From assembly GCA_016716765.1 (NCBI GenBank), contig JADJVA010000020.1, positions 806,001-870,000 of the forward strand: a DNA stretch of 64,000 bases, read 5' to 3'. A program made the position numbers and the translations under genes. This DNA is from Bdellovibrionales bacterium (GTDB taxonomy: Bacteria; Bdellovibrionota; Bdellovibrionia; Bdellovibrionales; UBA1609). Positions 36,482 to 45,653 of the stretch are shown here, one piece after another; position 1 is the first letter of the stretch, and each line of letters begins with the position of its first letter. The notes beneath the pieces are model-generated. The model was not told where the DNA came from and made no database searches. It was given only the letters and a program-made list of their open reading frames with translations.

Positions 36482-38895
36482 CTATTTGGCAATTCGCGGT
36501 GGCACTCTTCTCCCCTGTCCCGCTTTAAGATCTCCTCCAGGACGATGAAGTTGCGGACTCCTCGGGCCTACTCGTTTTGTTGATTGTGGAGTAGTCGCCG
36601 TTGGTGGTGATGTTTGGCGGGGGGCGATTTTTGGCTTTGAATCTGCCGCTGGCACCGACGGTGGTACTAACTTCTGCGCTGGTTCTGTTCCCCGATTCTT
36701 CGCTAGGCCTTTATAGATTTCCAGAAAGCCCGCAGAGACAGAATCCTTAAATCCTTTGGAACAAATTTCCTTCTGTTTTAAAAGCCGAGCATTATCGATT
36801 TCGCATAATTTCGCTGAGTCCAGCACTTTTGATCCGGCAGGTTCAGTTGCGGCAGGACAATCTTTAACTTTGCCGACCTTAGCCACACAATCATTGGCGG
36901 TAGTTTCAAAATTAATCAGGGAATCAAACCGACGACTGGTCCATGAAGACCCCGAAGTCGAATAGATCAGATTCATCGGGTCACCTTTCCCACCAGTTTC
37001 GGCAAATTTATAGAGGCCCGCCGACCTGAGGTTAAAACTGTTGGTCTCACTATTCTCGCCAAACCAAATCTCAGCAACTACTTCTTTGCAATTGCTTATA
37101 CATCTCATTGAAATTCTGACATCATCAGACGACCCATTGATATCCTTGATATCCATGGTCATCGTTTTCCCCTTGAGAATCTCGTCTTCGAGAGCGACAT
37201 TCATACCCTCATCTGAACGCTTTTTCAAATCAATGCCATTTCCAGAGATAGCCAAATCAACTCCAAGTTTGGCGGGATTCGAAGTTCGATCAAGGCTTAT
37301 CTGAAAGAACGGAACTCGGAGAGCAAAAGTGTCATGGTAGTGTAGCTGGAACAGCTCAAGAAAAGCCTTCTTGTCTGCATCACTCAATTTGTTCGAATCT
37401 CTGCCAGTCAGAGATGTGTAAACCGCAAGTGAATGCTCAAAATCTCCGCCCATCTGGCTTTTTGGAATAGATGCAATGATTGCCTGGATTCCTTGACGTG
37501 CAAAAGCCTTCATTTTATCCCATGTTTCTGAAACAATAAAAGGTGGTTTCGCCTGGAGATTTTGCTCTGGTTTTGGTCGGTCTTTTGGTTTTTTTGGTTC
37601 CTCTGGCTTTGCTGGCTCTTCTGGCTTTTTTGGTTCCTCTGGTTTTGGCTGCTCCGATGCATCCGCAAGGTCACTAGGATTCCCGTCAGCAGACGGCCGA
37701 GCGGGTTCAGTCGCAGTTCCTTCAGGCTGAGGCGTCGTTGGCACAGGGCTGCTATAGATCACGCCGTACTTTGTCCTGTTCGAAGCCTTCTTCTCACCTT
37801 GATCCGCTGGTGTAGGTACAATAGCTGGCTCACCTTCTCCACTTTTGGATGATGATCCTGATGATGGCGCTACCGGATCGGCAGCTTGGGTTGCTGGAGG
37901 CTCCCCCTCTGTCTTATCCTGATCGCCAGGCGACGGAGGAGTTTCTGCCTCTTTGTCATCTGACGGAGTCCCTGCTTTGTCGGTAACTGGAGATGGCGGT
38001 GGCGGAGCCCCTGTTATATCTTCAGCTGGTGCTGGATCCATTTCGCCAGTTCGATCATCAGAAGTTTGTGACTGGGCCGAATCAGCGCTATCGCCTCCTT
38101 GCGTATCTTCAACAGGAGGAATAACCGGAGTTTCTGGATTTGGCGGAACAACCGGTTCAACGATGGTTCGAGCCACTCCCATTTTGTCTGCAACTAGCTT
38201 CTTCGCCTCTTCAAATGTTCGAAACCCCGATCCCAACGTGGAAGAAACAAGTTGGCCAGCTCCCGTCGGCCTATCAATTTTAAAGAGAAAACCTGCATGG
38301 GTGTTGTCCTTCGATATCAACACTATCAGATTATCGCAACTTTCATAACAAGCGGAACGAAACTCTACACCCTCTGACTCGACTTTCATGTAATTCTTAT
38401 CCGGGTTAAATTCTCCTGGAGACCGAGGACTGATCTGGCCTCTGATTGAGGACCAATCACAGCAGAAACATTCGATCGCATAAGGCTCTCACCTGCTGCT
38501 GATTCAACACTTGAAACAGCGCCATCTCTTTGCACATCAACTGATGAGCCCGCTTTGCCCAGCTCTGCTGAAACTCCAAGAATAATCTCGGCAGCGGATT
38601 CTGGCAACAGACGATGAAGTCCCTCAAGATCATTTACCTCAGCTTCACTTTTTTGCATCAATACTTTGGCAATAATCTGGCGGAGACGTACAGTCTTTTG
38701 CTCAGGTGCTAATTTCGCAAAGCTACCTGGTCCTGGCTTTCCGGGATCTATACCGAGAGTTGATGTCCCATTTTTCCTGGGTCTAAAACCGCCGTTATTC
38801 ACGTTTCTTCCGCAGGCTACAATCAGAGATGCCGTAACCACAACCACAGTTGCCAGCTCAATCGAATAAGGCTTTATTGATTTCATTCTCTTCAT
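36482..38895 (-). CDS. long lipoprotein with Pro/Glu/Lys-rich linker, frameshifted
   Basis: Reads as two pieces: a 169-residue lipoprotein (38386-38895; lipobox LIVACG near residues 24-29) and a 635-residue part (36482-38389) lacking its own signal. The two frames overlap, and adding one base near 38446 (in a two-T run) gives a continuous passage VSAVIGPQIRGQISPRSPGE then FNPDKNYMKVESEGVEFRSA, which reads far more naturally than either end alone. The product is then about 804 residues: lipid anchor, 160-residue head, short beta domain, a ~200-residue low-complexity linker (many Pro, Glu and Lys, e.g. EEPKKPEEPAKPEEPKKP), and a ~300-residue C-terminal domain with several cysteines. Probably an outer-membrane lipoprotein; function unknown. 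Confidence 0.7.
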
Positions 38896-39123
38896 ATACT
38901 CTCCCGATTAGCTCAAATTTCTATAATACAAGGCAATGAAGGACCAAAAACGCCCCATGGAGTGAAGCCACGGAGATAATTCTCGCCCACCCAAAATCCG
39001 AGCAAAGGTGGTGCCAAAGAAATTGGGGTATGCCGGATACGTCAAACTCTTCGATGATTGATCTCGTCTGTTTTAGACAAGAGGGACAAACTTTTGTGAA
39101 CAATTTTTGTCACTTCAGGACGA

Positions 39124-40104
39124 CTAGAGCCCATTTTCGGCAAATGAATAACTGCACCCCACTCGCAAATATCGAGCAGGATCTGCCCCTTCACTATCTG
39201 GAAAAGTGGATCTCCCGGCCAAAACCTGAATTCCCCACTTTCGTGAGATTTCATAGGTCCCTATCAAAGTGAAATTTTTTGAGATTGAAGCATCCACGGC
39301 AGAAAGGTTCTGGCCCACTTCTGCTCCTAAATAGACCTTCCGAAAACGTCGGCCCAACTCCAGTGAACCTCCATGGGTCGTAAAGTTGGAGGCCAGTGCC
39401 ATTGTTTCAGATGAAAACATCTGGCTAACGCGATCATCAGAGAGAAGACTCATGTCCCTGTCGTAGTTAAATTTTTCTCCATTTACTCGAACGAGCCAAG
39501 GAGTCCAGCCGATATATTCAATAGATAGCTCCGCCAACGGACTTATAATTCTCACTTCTGCCTCTTCAGATGAAGCACTCTCACTGCTCAAATTAATATT
39601 ACGGACCCCAATACCTAGCCGAAAATTCCAATTCTTACCGACTCGCTCAATTCCAGCCAGCAGGCCACGACGACTGATCTCCCCGCGCTTCCCCCAGTAT
39701 TCAATTTGCAGAGACATGATGTATTCATCCAAGGGATCGGAGGAGACACCAAGATAGATCGATCCACTCCTAAAAGACTCTTCCTCTAGGCGATTTCGAT
39801 GGCTCGACGAGCCCAACAAGAGGCGATAGTCATTGGCCAAATGAAAGTCGGCATCAATACTGAATGAACTATTTCCTTCGCCACTTCCTGTTGCACTCAA
39901 AAAAAGGAGGTTTGGCGGCGGCTCCATCATTTTCTCAAAGGCAAAAAAATCGTCCTCCTTAACTTCTTTCTTACTTTCTCCAAAAATTTTTACTGGAAAA
40001 GTGGTCGCCGCGACAATCACCAGGACCAGCGTCAAAGTACAAAAAAATCCATCTGCCTCCTTTCTGTTTCCAGGTGCTCGCTTACGGCTTCGCTCATTTG
40101 TCAT
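39124..40104 (-). CDS. exported probable outer-membrane beta-barrel protein
   Basis: A 326-residue protein with a late hydrophobic segment (about 20-38; signal peptide after a basic n-region). The rest has alternating strands (FSIDADFHLANDYRLLLGSS, YIMSLQIEYWGKRGE, WNFRLGIGVRNINLSS) as in outer-membrane barrels. It lies two bases behind the DUF3106-like gene and may be the last gene of the ECF sigma operon. No family recognised. The 228 bases to its right hold no gene. Confidence 0.65.
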   Translation of the reverse strand: MTNERSRKRAPGNRKEADGFFCTLTLVLVIVAATTFPVKIFGESKKEVKEDDFFAFEKMMEPPPNLLFLSATGSGEGNSSFSIDADFHLANDYRLLLGSSSHRNRLEEESFRSGSIYLGVSSDPLDEYIMSLQIEYWGKRGEISRRGLLAGIERVGKNWNFRLGIGVRNINLSSESASSEEAEVRIISPLAELSIEYIGWTPWLVRVNGEKFNYDRDMSLLSDDRVSQMFSSETMALASNFTTHGGSLELGRRFRKVYLGAEVGQNLSAVDASISKNFTLIGTYEISRKWGIQVLAGRSTFPDSEGADPARYLRVGCSYSFAENGL

Positions 40105-40106
40105 GG

Positions 40107-40607
40107 TTATTCCCCGCTTTGGGGATTTTTGTTCGATAAGCCCTCCAGGCCTCCGATGCTTCCCTTTCGCCGCTCAATGAATCTCTGCCTGAGTTCACGA
40201 CGCTTACCAGGAGATAGGGCTTTCCACTTTTTAAATCTCTGACGAAATCGCTGTTTCTGCTCCGGAGACATTTGCTGGAAACGTCGCCATCGGCTCTTCA
40301 TCTGTTGACGACGCTCTGGAGAAAATCTGCGATAGCGGTGCCAAGCACGTAGAATTCTCTGCTTCCTTTCGGGAGGCAGAGATTTAAATTTCTCCCATCG
40401 CTCCTGAACCTTTTGCTGCTGCTCTGGAGTCAATGTTTCCCACCGAGCTTTCCCTTCTGAAGCAGCCCCTCCAGAGGACGGCTCGGGCGGTTGGACATTG
40501 TCCCCCGAAGATTCCTCCTCGGCCAAAGCTGACAAAGTCCAGATGACAGGACCGGAACCTACCAAACCCCTCATGGCTATCGAGATAAAATTACGTCGAT
40601 TCATCAT
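40107..40607 (-). CDS. Tat-exported basic repeat protein (DUF3106-like)
   Basis: A 166-residue protein. NRRNFISIAMRGL near the N terminus is a twin-arginine signal. The mature part has five Pro-containing helical repeats of about 20 residues (LTPEQQQKV, LPPERKQRI, FSPERRQQM, MSPEQKQRF, LSPGKRREL) with many Arg and Lys. This is the DUF3106 layout and recalls the LTxxQ motifs of CpxP/Spy-like periplasmic stress proteins. It overlaps the 56-residue acidic protein and lies in the ECF operon. A sensor or chaperone role is inferred. Confidence 0.75.
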   Translation of the reverse strand: MMNRRNFISIAMRGLVGSGPVIWTLSALAEEESSGDNVQPPEPSSGGAASEGKARWETLTPEQQQKVQERWEKFKSLPPERKQRILRAWHRYRRFSPERRQQMKSRWRRFQQMSPEQKQRFRQRFKKWKALSPGKRRELRQRFIERRKGSIGGLEGLSNKNPQSGE

Positions 40608-40761
40608 TCATCTCCTCATTTTCGTTTTCCTCGATCATGGACATGTCTTCCTCGTTCTCAAGCATGTCCATTTCCATCAGCATATCTAAATTGCGAAGAA
40701 GCTCTGGGTCGACGTTCTGTTTGTTCTGCGTCTCCAATTTTACCAATAAGCCTTCCATCAT
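40591..40761 (-). CDS. very small acidic protein in the ECF operon
   Basis: A 56-residue frame with ATG at 40761 and TAA at 40591-40593. Its start overlaps the stop of the anti-sigma-like gene (TAATG), and its end overlaps the start of the Tat-exported gene, so it sits tightly in the operon. The protein is strongly acidic with Leu/Met repeats (LLRNLDMLMEMDMLENEEDM), similar in style to the acidic tail of the upstream protein. It has no signal or membrane segment. Function unknown; it may bind the basic repeat protein before export. Confidence 0.6.
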   Translation of the reverse strand: MMEGLLVKLETQNKQNVDPELLRNLDMLMEMDMLENEEDMSMIEENENEEMNDEST

Positions 40762-41108
40762 TACACCTCATCCAATTCGGGAGTTTGTTCCAAAAGTTCC
40801 AAAGCATCTAAAAAATCCAAATCTTCGAGCAAGTCCAACTCAGCTAACATATCAATGTCATCTCCTTTTGGGATGACAGACAACATTGGCTTTACCGGGT
40901 CCCACTTCCGTAACCTAGGCAAAAAGAAAAGGCTCACCGCTAAGGCCACAAGAGAAGACCAGACAGCACCTGTTGCGAATATCTGTTTCAGAAATTCCCG
41001 GCGATACTTCTTCTTCAATTCTTGAAGTTCGGGTCCAACAAAACTCATCACACGATTCTGATGATCGCGACTCGGTTTTTCGGAAATGACTGAGTCCCAT
41101 TTTTTCAT
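40761..41108 (-). CDS. anti-sigma-like membrane protein with acidic tail
   Basis: A 115-residue protein: a basic N-terminal cytoplasmic part (about 1-45), one membrane segment (about 46-68, FATGAVWSSLVALAVSLFFL), and a Pro-containing, strongly acidic Leu-rich tail (DMLAELDLLEDLDFLDALEL) outside. It has no zinc-binding motif. It overlaps the sigma gene by four bases, the usual place for an anti-sigma factor. Role inferred from position and topology. Confidence 0.65.
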   Translation of the reverse strand: MKKWDSVISEKPSRDHQNRVMSFVGPELQELKKKYRREFLKQIFATGAVWSSLVALAVSLFFLPRLRKWDPVKPMLSVIPKGDDIDMLAELDLLEDLDFLDALELLEQTPELDEV

Positions 41109-41659
41109 CCCGACACCCCCAAAGCAAGTATCAGATTTCTCCGCGCACGAAACAAAAGCGATTTGAGTGAAGGAACCGAAATACTCATATGAGCGGCCAA
41201 TTCATCATAACTCAAATCCTCCGTCAACCAAGCCACCAGAACCAATCTCTGTGAATCCGGCAGCTGATCAATTTCCTTTTTTACTCGCTCAACCTCTGCC
41301 ATATTCATGATCGTCTCCTCAAGTTCTCTGCGATCTGGAATTTCAAAACTCTCTGACTCTCCCTCACTCGCTAAGGCTTCAAACAGTCGCCGTTGATCTC
41401 GAATCATATTCAAGCAAGTGTGACGAGTGAGCGTATATATCCAGGCGATAAAATTTCCAGTGCCCTCGTATCTCTCAGCCGCTTTCACAACTTTTAACCA
41501 CACCTCTTGAGCCACGTCCTCAGCCCTTTCTCGATCACCAATCAACCGACAAGCGTAACCCAAAGTTTTTCCACTATGACGTTCAAATAGACGTCCAAAT
41601 GCACGCTGATCGCCCTTTCCGATTTGGACCATTAGCTCGTCATCACTCTGTTGACTCAT
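41105..41659 (-). CDS. ECF (RpoE-type) RNA polymerase sigma factor
   Basis: A 184-residue sigma-70 family protein with region 2 (RLIGDRERAEDVAQEVWLKV, then FIAWIYTLTRHTCLNMIRDQ) and region 4 (LPDSQRLVLVAWLTEDLSYD, then SVPSLKSLLFRARRNL). The start at 41659 is preferred for its AGGATAGGG site; a start at 41710 adds 17 unlikely residues. It heads an operon with the anti-sigma-like, small acidic, Tat-exported and barrel-like genes, and probably regulates this operon itself. Confidence 0.92.
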   Translation of the reverse strand: MSQQSDDELMVQIGKGDQRAFGRLFERHSGKTLGYACRLIGDRERAEDVAQEVWLKVVKAAERYEGTGNFIAWIYTLTRHTCLNMIRDQRRLFEALASEGESESFEIPDRRELEETIMNMAEVERVKKEIDQLPDSQRLVLVAWLTEDLSYDELAAHMSISVPSLKSLLFRARRNLILALGVSG

Positions 41660-41872
41660 AAACCCTATCCTTTGTGAATACCAGCCACAGAGGTCTGTCT
41701 GGAAACACACCCCTTGAATAAAAGTTGCGCCTTTCCATTATATATAAATTAATTCAATTAAAACAAATAGTTATCTGGCCCACTTGAGACTGCTCGCACC
41801 AAGCCAAACGCAGTGACCGACATCCCACTTTTTTTCGTTGCTCGCAATTGGCGACAATGGTGCAATGTTTCT

Positions 41873-44806
41873 ATGCAACAGCGAATTCGATTTTTTGTCT
41901 CTGTCTCCTTATTGATTTTCAATTTTTCTTCTTCTCTGGCCAGCAGTGTTGATCCAAAAATAAAATGGCAGGTCCTTGAAACGGACCACTTCAAGGTTAT
42001 TTTTGACAGCAATCTGAACGAAGTCGCTAGACTTTTTGCCTGGCAGGCTGAACGAGCTCACTTCTTTCTCCAGCCCATATTTAAGGAATACCCTGCTAAG
42101 ACTCATATTCTCATCAACGACTCGACTGATTTTGCAAACGGATTTGCTGGATTTTTTCCTTTTCCGATGATCACTGTATTTCCGGTCTTGCCCGATGATC
42201 TTGACTCGATTGGATACTACGACAACTGGGCTAGCGAATTGATGATCCATGAATACACCCATATTTTGTCTTTTGAACCAAGCAATGGCTTTTATCGTCC
42301 CTTCAAGTATGTTTTTGGTTCAATCATTCATCCGACAGCTATTCTACCCTCGTGGTGGCTGGAAGGCCTTGCGGTCGAAATGGAAACTCGCTTTACTCAA
42401 CATGGACGACTCAGATCGCCTCAATACGGAGCCAGCCTCAGAAATCTCGTCCTCAGCGACCAACTCAATTCTGAGAGCATCGATCGAATTAACGCCTCAG
42501 ATATTCCTAGCTGGCCATTTGGACAGCGTCCCTATCTCTTTGGCTCCCTTGTCTGGAACAAGATCATTCAAGAATCGGGAGTGGTGGTGCCGTCCGCCCT
42601 TCTGCAAAGATACTCTCAACGTGTGCCATTTCTCCTCAACAGCCCCTTGCAAGATCAGACAAAAAAAACCTATCAAGAAATCCTGTCTGAGCTTTATCAA
42701 GAGATCGAACAAAAGGTGGCCAAAGAAGCCTCCAAAATATCGAAGGGACCTTTGGCAAAGGAGGTCCCATTTCATCACGCTGGATCTGGCCAACACAGCC
42801 CCGTCATTTCTCCGAATCAAAAATATCTCGCTTATCTCGCTTTTGTCCCAAAACAGAGCGGGCAGATTCGACTCATTGAAAGGAACCCAGGGGCGAAGGA
42901 GAGTTTTTCAACAAAACCCTTTCAGCTTTTACTCAAATCCGCCGGAACCAGTCGTATCTCTTGGCTCCCTGATTCAAGTGGGATCATCTATGATCAATCT
43001 AAGATCTATAAGCGACACTATCGCTACCGTGATCTTTATCATTACGACCTCGCCAGCAAAAAGTCGAGGCGACTCACTCAGGGCCTCAGGGCCTCCGAAC
43101 CTGAAGTGAGCCCAAATGGACAGCAAGTGGTCTTTGTGCAAAGTGGCGCTGCAACCTCACAAATTTCCATTTTGAATTTGGCCGACAGCAAAGTTAAGAC
43201 CCTATTTAAGCCAAAGAGAATTCTGTCCCGAGTTTCCCGACCTCAATTTTTGGGACCGAACGAAATCATCTTTGGTGTTCATAATTCAAACGGCGATACA
43301 GGACTAATGGCTCTCAAGCTAAATGAATCTGAACCTCGCACTGTTCTAAAAAATCTCATGCCCGTTCGCCAGCCTCGCTCAACAAAGAAGGGGCTCCTGG
43401 TTGTATCAGATCGCAGTGGCGTGAGTAACTTGTACTTGGCCAATAGCAATCTAACTGATGGAAAACCATTGACGAATTCCAAAACGGAAGTTCTCAATGG
43501 GGAGTTTGATTCCGTAACCAACGAATTGATTTATAGCCAGCTGGCTAAAGACGGACCCAAATTATTTGGCACTCCTTTTCTGCCAAGTAACTCAATCCCA
43601 AAAATTGAGCCCCTGATCACACAACATTGGAAGTCCCCTCCAGAGGGACCCAAGCTAAAAGATGTAAAGATGAGCGAAAGTGAATTTTCCTCCTGGCCTT
43701 ACCTCTACCCTCGATATTGGATTCCATTTCTTTACCCTGTGGAGGGAGGGGTCTTGATACAAGGAAGCACCTCAGCAGGCGACCCCTTGGGCAAGCACTC
43801 TTATGGTTTAGATGCTTCTTATGATTCTGTGACAAGAAAGCCCAGCTATGGATTTTCATACCTCAACAGAACCCTCCCCATTGACTGGACCCTCAGCTAC
43901 GCTGAAAGCCAGCAATATTTGTCAGGTTACGATCTCACTTTGACCAACCGATCTGCAGGCACCAATGCAGGTTTTTATCTCCCCTTTTTGAGCGATCGCT
44001 TTCGCGGTGGCCTTGGATACTCCCACATCGAAACATCAAGTCCAAACGCTCACCTTAAGCGGGAAGGCCCTTCGACATTTCTTTCCTATTCGACTTTTTC
44101 GCCTGACACTGAAGAGTCAAATGAACCTAGCCCCGAAGATCTCGCTGGAAACTACAACACCCAAATTTCTCTGGCTCATACGGAATACTTAGAAAGATCC
44201 AATTATATTGATTACGGCAGGTCTTCTTTTTCCTGGAACCAAGTCATTTCAAAAGTCCTCCCACCCAACCACAGCTTCGTGACTCAATTGAGAGGTGCTT
44301 TTGCTCCCGATATGCCGTGGGCTCGAGTGGTCCCCTTGGGCGACAAGACCGTGGGTGCCAATTACATTGCAAGCCTAGTAACGAGTTCGTTTCTCATGCG
44401 TGGCTACCCTTCCACGACCTTCGTCGGCCGCAAAATTATAAATGGAAATTTTGAATATCGCTTTCCGCTGGCCGACATTTATCGAGGAAAAGGGCTTTTC
44501 CCTTTGTTCTTTAAAGATCTCAACGCCACCCTTTTTGTTGATGCCGTTTCTGTGGATGGAGGTGCCTTTGATCAAGGTGCGGGCGGATATGTCCAGTCTA
44601 GTTTGAGTAAGCCGTTCTGGGGTGCGGGAGGGGAACTCAAAATCTCTACCACTGTCGCCTACCAGCTGCCTTTGACATTTATACTGGGCGGTTACTATGG
44701 CTTTGATCGGGAAAAATTGGGCGGATTCCAGGCCTTTTTTGGTATTGGAATTGAAGGCATTTCAGACATTAACCAAAAGCCAAAAAACTCCGAAAAATCA
44801 ATGTAA
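41873..44806 (+). CDS. fusion of zinc peptidase, TolB-like propeller and Omp85-like barrel
   Basis: A 977-residue protein with a signal peptide (start at 41873; a longer frame begins at 41813). Residues about 28-170 are a gluzincin-like peptidase: HEYTH at 126-130 and the third ligand Glu164 in WWLEGLA. Residues about 290-620 carry WD40/TolB-type blades (SPVISPNQKYLAYLAFV, ISWLPDSSGIIYDQS, SEPEVSPNGQQVVFVQ). Residues about 680-962 look like a beta-barrel, with MRGYP at 842-846 resembling the Omp85 loop motif. This would give an outer-membrane protein with a periplasmic or surface peptidase. Domain calls are by motif; function is inferred. Confidence 0.72.
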   Translation: MQQRIRFFVSVSLLIFNFSSSLASSVDPKIKWQVLETDHFKVIFDSNLNEVARLFAWQAERAHFFLQPIFKEYPAKTHILINDSTDFANGFAGFFPFPMITVFPVLPDDLDSIGYYDNWASELMIHEYTHILSFEPSNGFYRPFKYVFGSIIHPTAILPSWWLEGLAVEMETRFTQHGRLRSPQYGASLRNLVLSDQLNSESIDRINASDIPSWPFGQRPYLFGSLVWNKIIQESGVVVPSALLQRYSQRVPFLLNSPLQDQTKKTYQEILSELYQEIEQKVAKEASKISKGPLAKEVPFHHAGSGQHSPVISPNQKYLAYLAFVPKQSGQIRLIERNPGAKESFSTKPFQLLLKSAGTSRISWLPDSSGIIYDQSKIYKRHYRYRDLYHYDLASKKSRRLTQGLRASEPEVSPNGQQVVFVQSGAATSQISILNLADSKVKTLFKPKRILSRVSRPQFLGPNEIIFGVHNSNGDTGLMALKLNESEPRTVLKNLMPVRQPRSTKKGLLVVSDRSGVSNLYLANSNLTDGKPLTNSKTEVLNGEFDSVTNELIYSQLAKDGPKLFGTPFLPSNSIPKIEPLITQHWKSPPEGPKLKDVKMSESEFSSWPYLYPRYWIPFLYPVEGGVLIQGSTSAGDPLGKHSYGLDASYDSVTRKPSYGFSYLNRTLPIDWTLSYAESQQYLSGYDLTLTNRSAGTNAGFYLPFLSDRFRGGLGYSHIETSSPNAHLKREGPSTFLSYSTFSPDTEESNEPSPEDLAGNYNTQISLAHTEYLERSNYIDYGRSSFSWNQVISKVLPPNHSFVTQLRGAFAPDMPWARVVPLGDKTVGANYIASLVTSSFLMRGYPSTTFVGRKIINGNFEYRFPLADIYRGKGLFPLFFKDLNATLFVDAVSVDGGAFDQGAGGYVQSSLSKPFWGAGGELKISTTVAYQLPLTFILGGYYGFDREKLGGFQAFFGIGIEGISDINQKPKNSEKSM

Positions 44807-44830
44807 AACAAAGCATCAAAGGAACACTCC

Positions 44831-45400
44831 ATGCGCTCTCTGAGCCCTCTGCTTTTGCTGGCTGCGATTCTATCTTCTGATCGGGCACATGCCTTTTCAA
44901 TGGACACCAATCTTTTTTACCTCTCGGACAGCTTTAGCAATTCCAGTGATTCCACTAGCACCAGAATGTTTGCAGACCTTTCTTTGAACCTGGATCTTGC
45001 AAACAAAGGACAGTTTACAATCGGCTGGGGCTATTCAATTCTCAATCTGGGCGACAACAATGGCAGCACAGAAACAAGCTTTAGTCTGACTGAAATGGGA
45101 CCCCGGTTTGGCTATTACATTGATAAAAACAAGGCTTGGGCAATGTTTTTTACCTATAACCTCCAAGCCAAAGCAACCTACGATACGGGATCAACTCCCC
45201 TCGAATGGCGAGGGAGTAGTTATAAATTTGAGTTAGGCTACCGGCCCGAATTGTTTGAACGCCTTCGAGCCGGAATGCATCTGATTTATTACTCCGCTGC
45301 TTTTAGTGAAGAACTCTCGAATTCAACCACCTACACACTCATTAGTAACTCACGCGCCATCATCTACCCAGCCTTTTCACTGAGCTATCACTTTGATTAA
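44831..45400 (+). CDS. exported beta-barrel-like outer-membrane protein
   Basis: A 189-residue protein with a signal peptide (ending SSDRAHA), then strands rich in Ser, Tyr and Asn and ending FSLSYHFD, as in small outer-membrane barrels. It lies 24 bases after the peptidase fusion gene and is probably co-transcribed. The 253 bases after it, to 45653, contain the hexanucleotide repeat and sigma-54 promoter listed separately, with no further gene. Confidence 0.65.
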   Translation: MRSLSPLLLLAAILSSDRAHAFSMDTNLFYLSDSFSNSSDSTSTRMFADLSLNLDLANKGQFTIGWGYSILNLGDNNGSTETSFSLTEMGPRFGYYIDKNKAWAMFFTYNLQAKATYDTGSTPLEWRGSSYKFELGYRPELFERLRAGMHLIYYSAAFSEELSNSTTYTLISNSRAIIYPAFSLSYHFD

Positions 45401-45455
45401 TCTAAAATTAATAAAATAGCTCTCACATTTCAGCACCACTGCCCATCCAGGGGCC

Positions 45456-45479
45456 GTCCACGTCCACGTCCACGTCCAG
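45456..45479. repeat. hexanucleotide tandem repeat, four units
   Basis: GTCCAC repeated three times followed by GTCCAG. On the opposite strand the unit is GTGGAC, matching the RTGGAY consensus of the repeat at 12743-12772. It lies between a stop codon and a sigma-54 promoter. Confidence 0.7.
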
Positions 45480-45601
45480 CAGAAATTTGACTATTGGGTG
45501 TCAAGAATTTCGGCACAATAAGTGATCAAATTTCAAAGGGTATTGACGGCTCGATGAGAATTCAAAGAATGATGGATCAAAATAGTCAGTTCTTTTGAGG
45601 T

Positions 45602-45616
45602 TGGCACGCTTGTTGC
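45602..45616 (+). promoter_or_regulatory. sigma-54 promoter
   Basis: TGGCAC, five bases, TTGC: an exact match to the sigma-54 (RpoN) -24/-12 pattern. It lies 38 bases before the start codon at 45654, so the leader is about 25 bases. Sigma-54 activators are encoded nearby (PilR at 46901 and the regulator at 58083), but which one works here is unknown. Confidence 0.8.
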
Positions 45617-45653
45617 GTCGCATGTGAGTGGAGATGTCTTTGGAGGATTGCAC

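Noticed and set aside
40630..40690. ATGGACATG-like repeats resembling the RTGGAY hexamer arrays
   Set aside because: They fall in the 56-residue coding frame and are explained by Met/Asp/Glu codons.
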